Shown piece by piece: positions 8,774 through 19,727 of a DNA stretch of 64,000 bases. The translations under genes and the position numbers were made by a program. Source of the DNA: Streptomyces sp. BK208 (GTDB taxonomy: Bacteria > Actinomycetota > Actinomycetes > Streptomycetales > Streptomycetaceae); assembly GCF_004364245.1 (NCBI RefSeq), contig NZ_SOAV01000002.1, forward strand, positions 558,001 to 622,000, in the 5' to 3' direction. The notes beneath the pieces were generated by a model. That model was not told the origin of the DNA. It saw only the letters and a program-made list of their open reading frames with translations, and did not search any database. Every line of letters starts with the position of its first letter. Positions within the stretch are counted from its first letter, which is position 1.

Positions 8774-9267
8774 GAGACCGTCGGGGCCGGGGACGGGCCG
8801 GTCATGCCCTTCTCCGCACGCCAGCCGTCCACGATGGCCGCCTGCAGACCGAACATCTCGGCCTTCTCGTCCGGCTCCTCGTGGTCGTACCCGAGCAGGT
8901 GCAGCACCCCGTGGACGGTCAGGAGCTGGAGCTCCTCGTCCATGGAGTGCTGCGTCGGCGCCTCGGCGCCCTGCTTGGCGGCGACCTCGGGACAGAGCAC
9001 GATGTCGCCGAGCAGCCCCTGCGGCGGCTCCTCCTCGTCCTTGGACGGCGGACGCAGCTCGTCCATCGGGAAGGACATCACGTCGGTGGGGCCGGGCAGG
9101 TCCATCCACTGGATGTGCAGCTGCTCCATGGCGCCGGCGTCCACGACGATCACCGAGAGCTCGGAGAGCGGGTGGATGCGCATCCGCGCGAGGGCGTAGC
9201 GGGCGATGTCGAGGATCGCCTGCTCGTCGACCTCGGTTCCGGACTCGTTGTTGACGTCGATCGACAT
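8770..9267 (-). CDS. ybeY: Endoribonuclease YbeY, rRNA maturation factor
   Basis: 165-residue zinc endoribonuclease needed for 16S rRNA 3' maturation and 70S quality control. The metal-binding motif [11 protein letters not shown] (residues 119-129) contains all three histidines. [10 protein letters not shown] is the second conserved block. It starts 12 bp after the phoH stop and overlaps the CorC-like gene by four bases. The phoH-ybeY-corC order is conserved across many bacteria, which supports the call. Confidence 0.96.
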   Translation of the reverse strand: MSIDVNNESGTEVDEQAILDIARYALARMRIHPLSELSVIVVDAGAMEQLHIQWMDLPGPTDVMSFPMDELRPPSKDEEEPPQGLLGDIVLCPEVAAKQGAEAPTQHSMDEELQLLTVHGVLHLLGYDHEEPDEKAEMFGLQAAIVDGWRAEKGMTGPSPAPTVS

Positions 9268-9279
9268 GGTCGTGCTGGT

Positions 9280-10359
<1,080 letters not shown>

Positions 10360-10464
10360 GGGCCGGCGCTCTAGGCCTGCTCGTCCTCCTCTGCGGCGTG
10401 CGCCGCGTGACGGGTGTGTCTGCTGTCTCCAGCGTACGACTCCCCGCCGACAGCACCGAGGGGT

Positions 10465-11793
10465 TTATCCGACCGGCGGGCACCGCTGTGCACGGACCAG
10501 TTCCCGGAACCAGCCGTACGACGCCTTGGGCGTGCGCGCGAGCGTCGTGAAGTCCACGTGGACCAGTCCGAAGCGGCGGGCGTATCCCTCGGCCCACTCG
10601 AAGTTGTCCAGGAGCGACCACACGAAGTAGCCGCGCGCGTCCACGCCCGCCTCCACGGCCCGGTGCAGGGCGCGGACGTGCCCGTCGAGGTAGGCGATGC
10701 GCTCCCGGTCGTCGAGGCCCTCGTAGGAGCAGCCGTTCTCCGTGATCATGACCGGCGGCAGTCGCTCGCCGTAGCGGTCGCGCAAGCCGGTCAGCAGCTC
10801 CGTCAGCCCCTCCGGGACCACGGGCCAGCCGAAGTCCGTCTGCGGCCGGCCCTCGATCGGGCGCACCGAGAAGGGCAGTCCGGCCGGGAGCGTCACGCCG
10901 CCGGACCCGGTCTCGGTCCCCTGCGGGGCGCCCACCCGTGTCGGCGCGTAGTAGTTCACGCCGTACCAGTCCAGCGGCTCGGCGATGATCTCCAGGTCGG
11001 CGTCGGTCTCCTCGGGGGAGCCGGGCATCAGCTCGCCGATGCCCTCCGGGTACCGCCCGGTGAGGACCGGGTCGGAGAACATCCGGTTCAGCAGCACGTC
11101 GTAGAAGTCCGCCGCATCCCGGTCGGCCGGCTCGTCCGAGGCGGGCCAGGTCGGGCCGTGGGAGTTGGCGATGCCCACGTCCGTCGCGCCCGCGGCGCGC
11201 AGGGCCCGCACCGCCAGACCGTGCGCGAGCAGCTGGTGGTGGGCGACCGGAAGCGCGTCGAACAGCAGCTCGCGGCCGGGGGCGTGGACGCCCAGGGCGT
11301 GGCCCAGCAGGGTGTGCTCGGCAGGCTCGTTGAGCGTGATCCAGGTGCCGACCCGGTCGCCGAGGCGCTCCGCGACGACCGCCGCGTACGCGGCGAACCG
11401 GGCGGCCGTGTCCCGCTCCAGCCAGTCCAGACCGGCCGGCAGGTCCCAGTGGAAGAGCGTCGGCACCGGCCGTACGCCCGCCGCGCACAGCTCGTCCACC
11501 AGGCGGTCGTAGAAGTCCAGGCCGCCGGGGGACTCCACCCGGGGCCAGGAGACCGAGAAGCGGTACGCGTCCACGCCGAGGCCCGCGAGCAGGGCCACGT
11601 CCTCGCGGTACCGGTGGTAGTGGTCGCAGGCCACCGCCGCCGTCGAGCCGTCCTTCACCCGGCCCGGTTCGGCCGTGAAGGCGTCCCACACGGACGGCCC
11701 CCGCATCCCGGCCGCACCCTCGATCTGGTGCGCGGACGTGGACACGCCCCACAGGAAACCGTCCGGGAACCGCGGCATCGCGTCAGTCGCCAT
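10465..11793 (-). CDS. GH1 beta-glucosidase-like glycoside hydrolase
   Basis: 442-residue family 1 glycosidase. The acid/base is in TLNEP (Glu156) and the nucleophile in MITENG (Glu352). The N-terminal FPDGFLWGVSTSAHQIEG is the family signature. There is no signal peptide, so it acts in the cytoplasm on imported beta-glucosides or related glycosides. The ATG at 11793 is preferred; a TTG 12 codons upstream would add an uncharacteristic extension. It is shorter at the C-terminus than many GH1 enzymes but has all active-site blocks. No transporter gene is adjacent. Confidence 0.93.
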   Translation of the reverse strand: MATDAMPRFPDGFLWGVSTSAHQIEGAAGMRGPSVWDAFTAEPGRVKDGSTAAVACDHYHRYREDVALLAGLGVDAYRFSVSWPRVESPGGLDFYDRLVDELCAAGVRPVPTLFHWDLPAGLDWLERDTAARFAAYAAVVAERLGDRVGTWITLNEPAEHTLLGHALGVHAPGRELLFDALPVAHHQLLAHGLAVRALRAAGATDVGIANSHGPTWPASDEPADRDAADFYDVLLNRMFSDPVLTGRYPEGIGELMPGSPEETDADLEIIAEPLDWYGVNYYAPTRVGAPQGTETGSGGVTLPAGLPFSVRPIEGRPQTDFGWPVVPEGLTELLTGLRDRYGERLPPVMITENGCSYEGLDDRERIAYLDGHVRALHRAVEAGVDARGYFVWSLLDNFEWAEGYARRFGLVHVDFTTLARTPKASYGWFRELVRAQRCPPVG

Positions 11794-11867
11794 GCGCGGA
11801 TCATCCGCACCCCCGGCCGGGGAAGTCAACGGCCGTGCGCGCGGGCGGGGTCAGAGGGTGTCGTCCC

Positions 11868-12134
11868 CTACGCCCCCTCCTTCAGCACCCGCGAGATCAG
11901 CGCGCGCTGCTCCTCCGTCAGCCGGGGGTCGGCGGCGTACACCGTCCTCCCGTCCACGGTGAGCTGGTAGCTGAACCCGTCCGGCACCCCGACCGGCGGG
12001 GTGCTCCGGCCGTCGGCGACCGCCCGCTCGGCCAGCGCGTGCCACTCCTGCGCGTCGGGGCGTCCCGCGGTCTCGACCTCCGCGTGGCGTTCGATGCCCG
12101 CGAAGCCTCCTGTGCGCCTCACCTGAATCCGCAT
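11868..12134 (-). CDS. Emfourin-type protease inhibitor
   Basis: 88-residue protein starting MRIQVRRTGGFAGI and containing a conserved-looking LTVDGRTVYAADPRLTEEQ segment near the end. Small proteins of this form, encoded beside protealysin-like M4 proteases, are the emfourin inhibitors. This one lies 21 bp downstream of such a protease on the same strand. No signal peptide is present, matching the unusual intracellular or leaderless biology of protealysin. Inhibition is inferred from family and context. Confidence 0.8.
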   Translation of the reverse strand: MRIQVRRTGGFAGIERHAEVETAGRPDAQEWHALAERAVADGRSTPPVGVPDGFSYQLTVDGRTVYAADPRLTEEQRALISRVLKEGA

Positions 12135-12155
12135 GGACCCGTGTCTAGTACGGAA

Positions 12156-13226
12156 CTACGACGTCCGCACCCCGACCTGCTCCCAGGCCTTGCCGACCGC
12201 CTCCAGCTCGTTCGCGTCGCCGTAGCGCTCCCGGGCGGCCTTCAGGGTGAGCGCCGCGAAGTCCGCGAACAGCGCGTCCTCGGCCAGCTCCCCGCCGGTC
12301 AGCACGTCGTACCAGATCTGCCCGGCCCGCTCCCAGGCGTGCCCGCCGAGGGCGGTGGCGAGCAGGTAGAAGGCGTGGTTGGGGATGCCGGAGTTGATGT
12401 GCACGCCGCCGTTGTCGCGGCCGGTGCGCACGAAGCCGTCCATCGTCGCGGGCTGCGGGTCCTTGCCGAGCACGTCGTCGTCGTAGGCGGTGCCCGGCGC
12501 CTTCATGGAGCGCAGCGCCTCGCCCGTCACCCGCTCCGCGAGCAGCCCGGCGCCGATCAGCCAGTCGGCCTCGGCGGCGGTCTGGCCCAGCGAGTACTGC
12601 TTGATGAGGGAGCCGAAGACGTCCGACACCGACTCGTTGAGGGCGCCGGGCTGGCCGTAGTAGGTCAGGTTGGCGGTGTGCTGGGTGACGCCGTGGGTCA
12701 GCTCGTGGCCGATCACGTCCAGGGCGATGGTGAAGTCGAGGAAGATCTCCCCGTCACCGTCGCCGAAGACCATCTGCTCGCCGTTCCAGAACGCGTTGTT
12801 GTACTCGCGGTCGTAGTGCACGGTCGCGTCCAGCGGCAGGCCCGCCCCGTCGATGGAGTCGCGCCGGTAGACCTCCAGGTAGTGCTCGAAGGTGGCGCCC
12901 AGGCCCGCGTAGGCGCGGTTCACGGTGGCGTCCTTGCCCGGCTCCTCGCCCTCGGCGCGCACCTCGCGGCCCGGCAGGTCGGTGCCGTGCCGGGCGTCGT
13001 AGACCGTGCGCTGCGGCTGCCCGGGTTCGGCGCCGGCCGGCGGGGCGACGGAGGGGGCGCCGATGACCGTGGTCAGACCGCGGCGGGTGCGCTCCAGGGC
13101 GTCGCGCTGGAGGGTGCGCCGGGCCGGCCCCGCGAGCACCGGGTCCGCGTGCCGGGCGAGCCGGTCGAGGACGTGGGGCGGGACGATCGTGCAGAAGACG
13201 GGCTGGAAGCCCCCGTATGTCGTCAT
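12156..13226 (-). CDS. Protealysin-like M4 metalloprotease
   Basis: 356-residue thermolysin-family zinc protease. Zinc and catalytic residues are in HELTH (174-178) and the glutamate of ALNESVSD (Glu198); a later HINSGIPNHAFYLLA carries the transition-state histidine region. There is no signal peptide. The N-terminus FCTIVPPHVL is the short protealysin-type propeptide with its PP-H/Y-L motif, not the long thermolysin propeptide. The ATG at 13226 starts exactly at this propeptide; a longer reading to 13334 looks non-coding. The emfourin-like gene follows and probably encodes its inhibitor. Confidence 0.93.
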   Translation of the reverse strand: MTTYGGFQPVFCTIVPPHVLDRLARHADPVLAGPARRTLQRDALERTRRGLTTVIGAPSVAPPAGAEPGQPQRTVYDARHGTDLPGREVRAEGEEPGKDATVNRAYAGLGATFEHYLEVYRRDSIDGAGLPLDATVHYDREYNNAFWNGEQMVFGDGDGEIFLDFTIALDVIGHELTHGVTQHTANLTYYGQPGALNESVSDVFGSLIKQYSLGQTAAEADWLIGAGLLAERVTGEALRSMKAPGTAYDDDVLGKDPQPATMDGFVRTGRDNGGVHINSGIPNHAFYLLATALGGHAWERAGQIWYDVLTGGELAEDALFADFAALTLKAARERYGDANELEAVGKAWEQVGVRTS

Positions 13227-13417
13227 GTCCGGCACTTTCGCACTGCGTGACCGCAGTGTCACCAGCCGCAACCATGATTGGTGAAAAGCGGCGCCAGGAA
13301 GTGCCCGTGACCGGCCGGGAGTGGTATACGGCACTTTTTGTCCCGGTTATCCCCTCGGTCCCGCATACTGATACGGACCCGCGTGACCCGCGTGACTCGG
13401 CTAAGGTGCTGGGCATC

Positions 13418-13465
13418 ATGCGATTCGGGCTGCTTCTCCTTAGCTGCCGCGGCGAGGGCCTGTAG
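13418..13465 (+). CDS. leuA leader peptide (15 residues, four consecutive Leu)
   Basis: ATG to TAG encodes MRFGLLLLSCRGEGL. The four leucine codons in a row (CTG CTT CTC CTT) precede a hairpin and then leuA, so ribosome stalling under leucine shortage could control downstream transcription. Similar short leaders are found before leuA in other streptomycetes. The region 13227-13417 holds no other gene and contains a less GC-rich stretch around 13330-13375 that probably carries the promoter. Confidence 0.85.
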   Translation: MRFGLLLLSCRGEGL

Positions 13466-13466
13466 A

Positions 13467-13507
13467 GGCCGACTCCCTCCCCGCGGAGCTTGGTGGTGCC
13501 GTCGGCC
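13467..13507 (+). promoter_or_regulatory. Attenuator-like hairpin after the leucine leader
   Basis: GGCCGAC (13467-13473) pairs with GTCGGCC (13501-13507) around a 27-nt loop, starting two bases after the leader stop codon. A smaller stem GTCC/GGAC follows at 13508-13519. Location suits a transcription attenuator, but no U-run is visible, so the mechanism is uncertain. Confidence 0.5.
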
Positions 13508-13548
13508 GTCCTTCCGGACACGCGGACGTCACACGCTGAGGTCGGTGA

Positions 13549-15321
<1,773 letters not shown>

Positions 15322-15342
15322 CCAGCCGAATCAGTGGTTTGA

Positions 15343-15375
15343 GGTCCCGCTCGCCGGAAACCGGCGGGCGGGACC
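15343..15375 (+). terminator. Intrinsic terminator of leuA
   Basis: A 15-bp stem (GGTCCCGC... with ...GCGGGACC), one G-U wobble and an AAA loop, 22 bp after the leuA stop. It lacks a clear U-run, as is usual in Streptomyces. Confidence 0.8.
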
Positions 15376-15505
15376 CCGTCATATACCGGCCATATATCTG
15401 TGATGGTCACGGAAAGGTCTCGTCCTGGGTACTGACTCCAGGTCGGTGATGTGGCTAACATCACGCCAGCGCGACGATGCTGTCGCGCCGTTATGGAGGT
15501 GCGAC

Positions 15506-16201
15506 GTGGTGCCTGGACCTGGACGAAACGGCCGAGCTGCCCGGCTGCCACGCATCCTGGGCACCCGCACCGCGTGGACGCCCGTCGGCGACGGTGAGTT
15601 CTTCTGCCCCGGATGCGGCGGCGACCGCAACTACACGCGCCTCACCGGCCACCGCCGCTTCGCGGTGCTCGGCGTGCCCGTGCTGCCCCGCGGCGAGTCC
15701 GCGCCGACCGTCGAGTGCGCGGCCTGCCGCCGCCACTACGGCACCGACGTCCTCGACCACCCGACCACCACCCGCTTCTCCGCGATGCTCCGCGACGCCG
15801 TCCACACCGTCGCCCTCGCGATCCTGACCGCGGGCGGCACCGGCTCCCGCACCTCGCTGGAGGCCGCGACCGTCGCGGTGCGCGCGGCCGGCTTCGAGGA
15901 CTGCACCGAGGACCAGCTGAACGCGCTCGTCGAGGCGCTGGAGGCGGACACCGGCCGGGTCCGCGACGAACCCTGCGTGCCGGGCCTGGCGATAGAGCTG
16001 CACGAGGCCCTGGACCCGCTGGCCCCGCACCTCGCCGCCGTCGGCCGCGAGTCGATCCTGCTCCAGGGGGCCCGCATCGCGCTGGCCGACGGCCCCTACA
16101 CCCCCGCCGAACGCGACGCCCTGGCCACCGTCGGCGCGGCCCTCACCCTCTGCTCCGACGACGTGACCCGCCTCCTGGAGTCGGCGGGCACGCCGTCCTA
16201 G
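15506..16201 (+). CDS. TerB-like protein with N-terminal zinc-ribbon-like motif
   Basis: 231 residues. Two CxxC pairs near the N-terminus (FFCPGCGG at 32-39 and ECAACRRHYG) look like a zinc ribbon. The rest is alpha-helical and resembles the TerB/tellurite-resistance fold, with acidic repeats such as ALADGPYTPAERDAL. The GTG start has GGAGG six bases upstream. TerB domains occur in membrane-stress and phage-defence contexts, but no other ter genes are nearby. It is convergent with the GNAT gene, with a 22-bp gap. Function unknown; fold assignment moderate. Confidence 0.7.
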   Translation: MVPGPGRNGRAARLPRILGTRTAWTPVGDGEFFCPGCGGDRNYTRLTGHRRFAVLGVPVLPRGESAPTVECAACRRHYGTDVLDHPTTTRFSAMLRDAVHTVALAILTAGGTGSRTSLEAATVAVRAAGFEDCTEDQLNALVEALEADTGRVRDEPCVPGLAIELHEALDPLAPHLAAVGRESILLQGARIALADGPYTPAERDALATVGAALTLCSDDVTRLLESAGTPS

Positions 16202-16223
16202 GGCGGACCGGGGCGCGCCGGGC

Positions 16224-16772
16224 TCACGGCCCCCCGGGTAGGTCCAGCCGCATGACCTGGCGGTGCACACCCGGTCCGAAGTAGTCCGGACGCAGCCCGC
16301 CGTCGGGTTCCTCGGGGCGGAAGCCCAGCGAACGGTAGAGGAAGATGGCGGCGAGGTTGGCGGGTTCCACGGTGAGGCGGACCTCCTTTATGCCGTCCCG
16401 GCGCAACCGGCTCAGAACCTCGCGCATCAGCTCCCGGCCCAGCCCGTGGCGGCGCCGGTCCGGTGTCACGCACAGCCCGAGTATCCAGCTGTCCGCGCCG
16501 ATCGTGCGGGTGGCGGCCAGCACGTAACCGCGCAGCCGGCCCGTGCCGTCGTCCAGGACCAGGAAGTGCTCCTCGTACATGTCGAAGAGCTGGCGCAGCA
16601 GGAACCCGGGATAGGCGAAGTCCTGGAAGACCTCCTCGTCCAGCCGCCGCAGCTCCGGCAGGTCGGACTCCCGTGCCGTGCGCAGGTCCAGTGGCAGGTC
16701 CTCCGGTGGCAGGCCGGGGTGCGCGAGCCGGTCGTCGTGGTCGAGGGAACGTTCCAGCGGTTCGGCGGTCAT
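16224..16772 (-). CDS. GNAT-family N-acetyltransferase
   Basis: 182-residue acetyltransferase. The acetyl-CoA-binding motif A appears as LCVTPDRRRHGLGRELMREVL, followed by NLAAIFLYRSLGF (motif B). The ATG at 16772 has AGGGGG upstream. About 36 residues precede the GNAT core. The acceptor cannot be read from sequence. It is divergent from the methyltransferase operon across 272 bp, so the two may share the regulatory region. Confidence 0.87.
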   Translation of the reverse strand: MTAEPLERSLDHDDRLAHPGLPPEDLPLDLRTARESDLPELRRLDEEVFQDFAYPGFLLRQLFDMYEEHFLVLDDGTGRLRGYVLAATRTIGADSWILGLCVTPDRRRHGLGRELMREVLSRLRRDGIKEVRLTVEPANLAAIFLYRSLGFRPEEPDGGLRPDYFGPGVHRQVMRLDLPGGP

Positions 16773-16982
16773 GCAACCCCCTGATCGGACTGCGTCAACT
16801 CGTGGGCATCCGAGCCGCACACGGTCGGGTGAAGGACTCCTGTGGCGGCCGGTGTCTGCTTCTGGCTAGAGTGAGCGTCCAACTTCCCGCGTGCAAGGGC
16901 GAGTTCGGGTGTGCGACCATGCGCCCGACGTGCGCCGGGCGGAAGAGGATGGCGTATTCCCCCGCTGTTCCGTAGCGACCGT

Positions 16983-16997
16983 GTCACTTACGGTGAA
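16983..16997. promoter_or_regulatory. BldD-box-like palindrome upstream of the methyltransferase operon
   Basis: TCAC-N5-GTGA (core 16984-16996) has the outer T-N-A-C and G-T-N-A positions of the BldD consensus; two central positions differ. It sits 49 bp upstream of the operon's first start codon, within the otherwise gene-free 16773-17044. Assignment to BldD is a guess from pattern. Another dimeric regulator could use it. Confidence 0.4.
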
Positions 16998-17044
16998 CGG
17001 TACTGGGATTTGTCCAAAATCGAATGGAACGTGGCAGGGTGACT

Positions 17045-17797
17045 ATGGATCGCAACGCCGACGCACCGTGGTCGAAGTTCGATCCGGAGGTCTACGTCGA
17101 CGACAACTACCGGACACCGCTCGAGGTCGACCTGCTGATCGTCCGGCTGATGCGCGACTACTTCACCCGCTGCTTCGACGGGGTCCCCCCGCGCTCCGCC
17201 CGCGGCATCGACGTCGGCGCCGGAGCGAACCTCTACCCGGCCCTGTCCATGCTGCCCTGGTGCGAGAAGGTGCTCCTGCTGGAGTACGCGCGCCCGAACG
17301 TCGAGTACCTGGAGAAGCAGGTCTCCCCGGCCGGTTACGACATCGCCTGGGACCCCTTCTGGGACGTGCTGCGCGAGGCTCCCGGCTACGCCGCCGTCGA
17401 GCCGAGACCGCTGGTCGCCGACATCGTCCGCGTGGAGCGCGGCAACCTGTTCGACCTGGAGGGCGGGGACCGGCGCTGGTCCATCGGGACCATGTTCTTC
17501 GTCGCCGACTCCATGTCCGAGGCGCCCGAGGAGTTCCACCGGGGCGTGAGCTGCTTCATGAGCGCGCTCGACGAGGGGGCGCCGTTCGCCGCCGCCTTCA
17601 TGAAGGAGTCCGTCGGCTACCGCGTCGGCGCACACGACTACCCGGCCTACCGGGTGAACGAGGAGACGGTCCGGCAGAGCCTGGCCCCGTTCACCGGCGA
17701 GCTGGAGATCCACGACCTGCACCACTCGGTGCGGCCGGGGCACGACGGAATGCTCCTCGCCCTGGGACGGCGCAATTCGGAGATTGCCGCCCCCTAG
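17045..17797 (+). CDS. SCO2525-family SAM-dependent methyltransferase
   Basis: 250-residue methyltransferase. The SAM-binding glycine motif is GIDVGAGANLYP (54-65), preceded by the YVDDNYRTPLEVDLL helix that resembles the lid of the NNMT/PNMT/TEMT small-molecule methyltransferases. A second acidic SAM contact (LLEYARPN) follows. The substrate is unknown. The ATG at 17045 is chosen; ATG 17024 adds seven poorly supported residues. It is the first gene of a six-gene unit and is followed after 84 bp by the 614-residue gene. I recall this family as the unnamed SCO2525 group that travels with SCO2521-2524. Confidence 0.85.
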   Translation: MDRNADAPWSKFDPEVYVDDNYRTPLEVDLLIVRLMRDYFTRCFDGVPPRSARGIDVGAGANLYPALSMLPWCEKVLLLEYARPNVEYLEKQVSPAGYDIAWDPFWDVLREAPGYAAVEPRPLVADIVRVERGNLFDLEGGDRRWSIGTMFFVADSMSEAPEEFHRGVSCFMSALDEGAPFAAAFMKESVGYRVGAHDYPAYRVNEETVRQSLAPFTGELEIHDLHHSVRPGHDGMLLALGRRNSEIAAP

Positions 17798-17881
17798 GAA
17801 AGGGGACATCCTGGGCGGGGACCAAGCGCAACGGAGACATGCCGAACACAGGGCAACGAGGTCTGTACGAGGGGTGCGGGG

Positions 17882-19726
17882 ATGCAGATCAAGCCACGCC
17901 AGCACCTGCTGGACATCTGGCAGGCCATGGCCCGTCATTCGTTCGACGACGGGAAGCTCGTCCGGGGGGACACCGACGGACTGAGCAGCGTCGCCGACGC
18001 CGAACGCCTGCTCTGCCTGCTGTATCCGGCCACCGAGGTCCCCGCCTTCCGGCTCGACCAGCCGGACACCACCGAACGTGACGTCCTGCGCGCCCTCGAA
18101 CAGGTCGGCAGCCGGCTGGAGATCCCGCCCAACCTGATCGCCGCGCTGACCCAGTTCATGCGCACCCACACCGGCACGGACGACAGTCCCACCTTCTCCG
18201 GCGGCCACTACTTCCGCCCCGCCGAACCCGACGGCACGATCACCCACGAACAGCGTCAGCTGGGCGTGGTCGACTCCTACTCCATGTCGGTCACGCTCTG
18301 CCTCGCCACCCTCGGCTTCCTCAAGGTCTACGAGGGGACCACGACCCGGCCCGAGATCCTCAAGGCCGTCGCCGAGCTGCGGGACGCCACCAACGCCCGG
18401 CTGACCGCCGCGATGATCAGCCTGCTGCGCTCCTTCACCGTCAACGTCTTCGACTCCGAGTCGGAGCAGGGCAAGCGGCTGATCCAGGTCATCGGCCAGG
18501 GCGGACAGTCCGACCGGATCGTCCTCCAGCAGTTCTCCCGGCGGTTACGCCCGCTGCGCGCCACGATCATCGAGAGCCTGTCGAGGGGCATCCAGGTCGA
18601 CGAGGGCATCCGCGACGAGAGCCAGCTCTTCGAGTGCGGCTGGGCCTGGGGCATCGTCAGGGACGCACCCCGGATCACCGACCTGAACGTCGACGCCGTC
18701 GGCCAGCCCGACGGCATCGCCGACCGCCTGCCCTACGTGTACTTCACCGTCGTCGCCCTCGACGGCATCCAGGACCTCTTCTCCGACCGCACCCTCACCC
18801 TCGGCCTGCTCGACGAGGACCAGCAGAAGCTCGCCGAGATGCTGCGCCTGCGCTGGGAGCTGAGCCAGCAGTACTGGTCCGCGATCGCCCGCTTCGGCGC
18901 CGACCGCTGGCCCCTGGAGGACCTGCCCTGGCAGACCACCGGCCTGCGCCTGGAGTCCGAGTACTTCTCGCTGACCGTCGCGGCCATCCTCGTGCACGAC
19001 CTGGTCCGCCGGAAGGCGACCGACGACGACCTCACCCGCACCGTCGCCATCATGGAACGCCTCGCCGACCGGGGCCGGGTCACCAGCCGCATGACCAAGA
19101 GGGACCCCACCCTCCTGCTGCACACCCCCGGCGTCACCATGCCGCTCGCCGGGTCCGAGCGGGCCGGCGGCCAGCTCATGTGGCGGATGACCGACTTCTC
19201 CGCCCAGCTCCTCAAGCGGATCATCCAGCTCGCCGAGCTCTCCCGGAACATCGGCGCCCAGGACCGACTGCTGCGCCTCGCCGAGCAGTCCTTCGAGCAC
19301 CTGTGGAAGCGGCGCATCGACGAGGACGAGGGCGCCGGCCTCTGGGACAGCATCCAGGCCGTCTACCCCGACGCCCGGGACGCCGGACCGCGTCTGTCCT
19401 GGAGCATCACCGAGCGCGTCACCGAATGCCTCGTCGCCGCCCGCAGCCTCTACGAGCAGCAGCCCATCCGCAGCCCCGAACTCGCCGAGCTCGCCCGGGA
19501 ACTGCTCAGCGAGGCGACCCACCTGTTCGGCCGGGAGCAGCTGGAGGCGTCCGCCGCCCCCGACGGAAGCCGGGCCAGGGCCATGCGGAGCATCGAAAGC
19601 CGCCTCGACCACGCCCGCAGCCTCGTCGACGAACGGCCCGCGACCGCCTTCGCCCTGGCCCTGCCCGTGCTCCAGGAACTCGACACCCTGGCGCAGGCCA
19701 GGGGCGCCGCCGCCCAGGAGGTATGA
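17882..19726 (+). CDS. SCO2524-family protein, function unknown
   Basis: 614 residues, mostly alpha-helical, with no signal peptide, no clear membrane helix and no catalytic motif that I recognise. The start (MQIKPRQHLLDIWQAMARHS) and the HGVDSYSMSVTLCL-like region near residue 120-140 look like the conserved parts. An in-frame TTA leucine codon lies at 18545-18547 (codon 222), so translation should depend on the bldA tRNA. The gene ends one base before the GTG of the P-loop gene, implying coupled translation. A scaffold or effector acting with the P-loop protein is only an inference. Confidence 0.8.
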   Translation: MQIKPRQHLLDIWQAMARHSFDDGKLVRGDTDGLSSVADAERLLCLLYPATEVPAFRLDQPDTTERDVLRALEQVGSRLEIPPNLIAALTQFMRTHTGTDDSPTFSGGHYFRPAEPDGTITHEQRQLGVVDSYSMSVTLCLATLGFLKVYEGTTTRPEILKAVAELRDATNARLTAAMISLLRSFTVNVFDSESEQGKRLIQVIGQGGQSDRIVLQQFSRRLRPLRATIIESLSRGIQVDEGIRDESQLFECGWAWGIVRDAPRITDLNVDAVGQPDGIADRLPYVYFTVVALDGIQDLFSDRTLTLGLLDEDQQKLAEMLRLRWELSQQYWSAIARFGADRWPLEDLPWQTTGLRLESEYFSLTVAAILVHDLVRRKATDDDLTRTVAIMERLADRGRVTSRMTKRDPTLLLHTPGVTMPLAGSERAGGQLMWRMTDFSAQLLKRIIQLAELSRNIGAQDRLLRLAEQSFEHLWKRRIDEDEGAGLWDSIQAVYPDARDAGPRLSWSITERVTECLVAARSLYEQQPIRSPELAELARELLSEATHLFGREQLEASAAPDGSRARAMRSIESRLDHARSLVDERPATAFALALPVLQELDTLAQARGAAAQEV

Positions 19727-19727
19727 G

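Noticed and set aside
13227..13334. N-terminal extension of the M4 protease
   Set aside because: The extra residues lack family character and overlap the leuA upstream region; the propeptide motif begins right after the ATG at 13226.
16773..17044. A small gene or second promoter upstream of the methyltransferase
   Set aside because: No start with ribosome site and coding bias was found; only the dyad at 16983 stands out.
17784..17881. A short frame bridging the methyltransferase and the 614-residue gene
   Set aside because: It is out of phase with coding bias and adds nothing recognisable.
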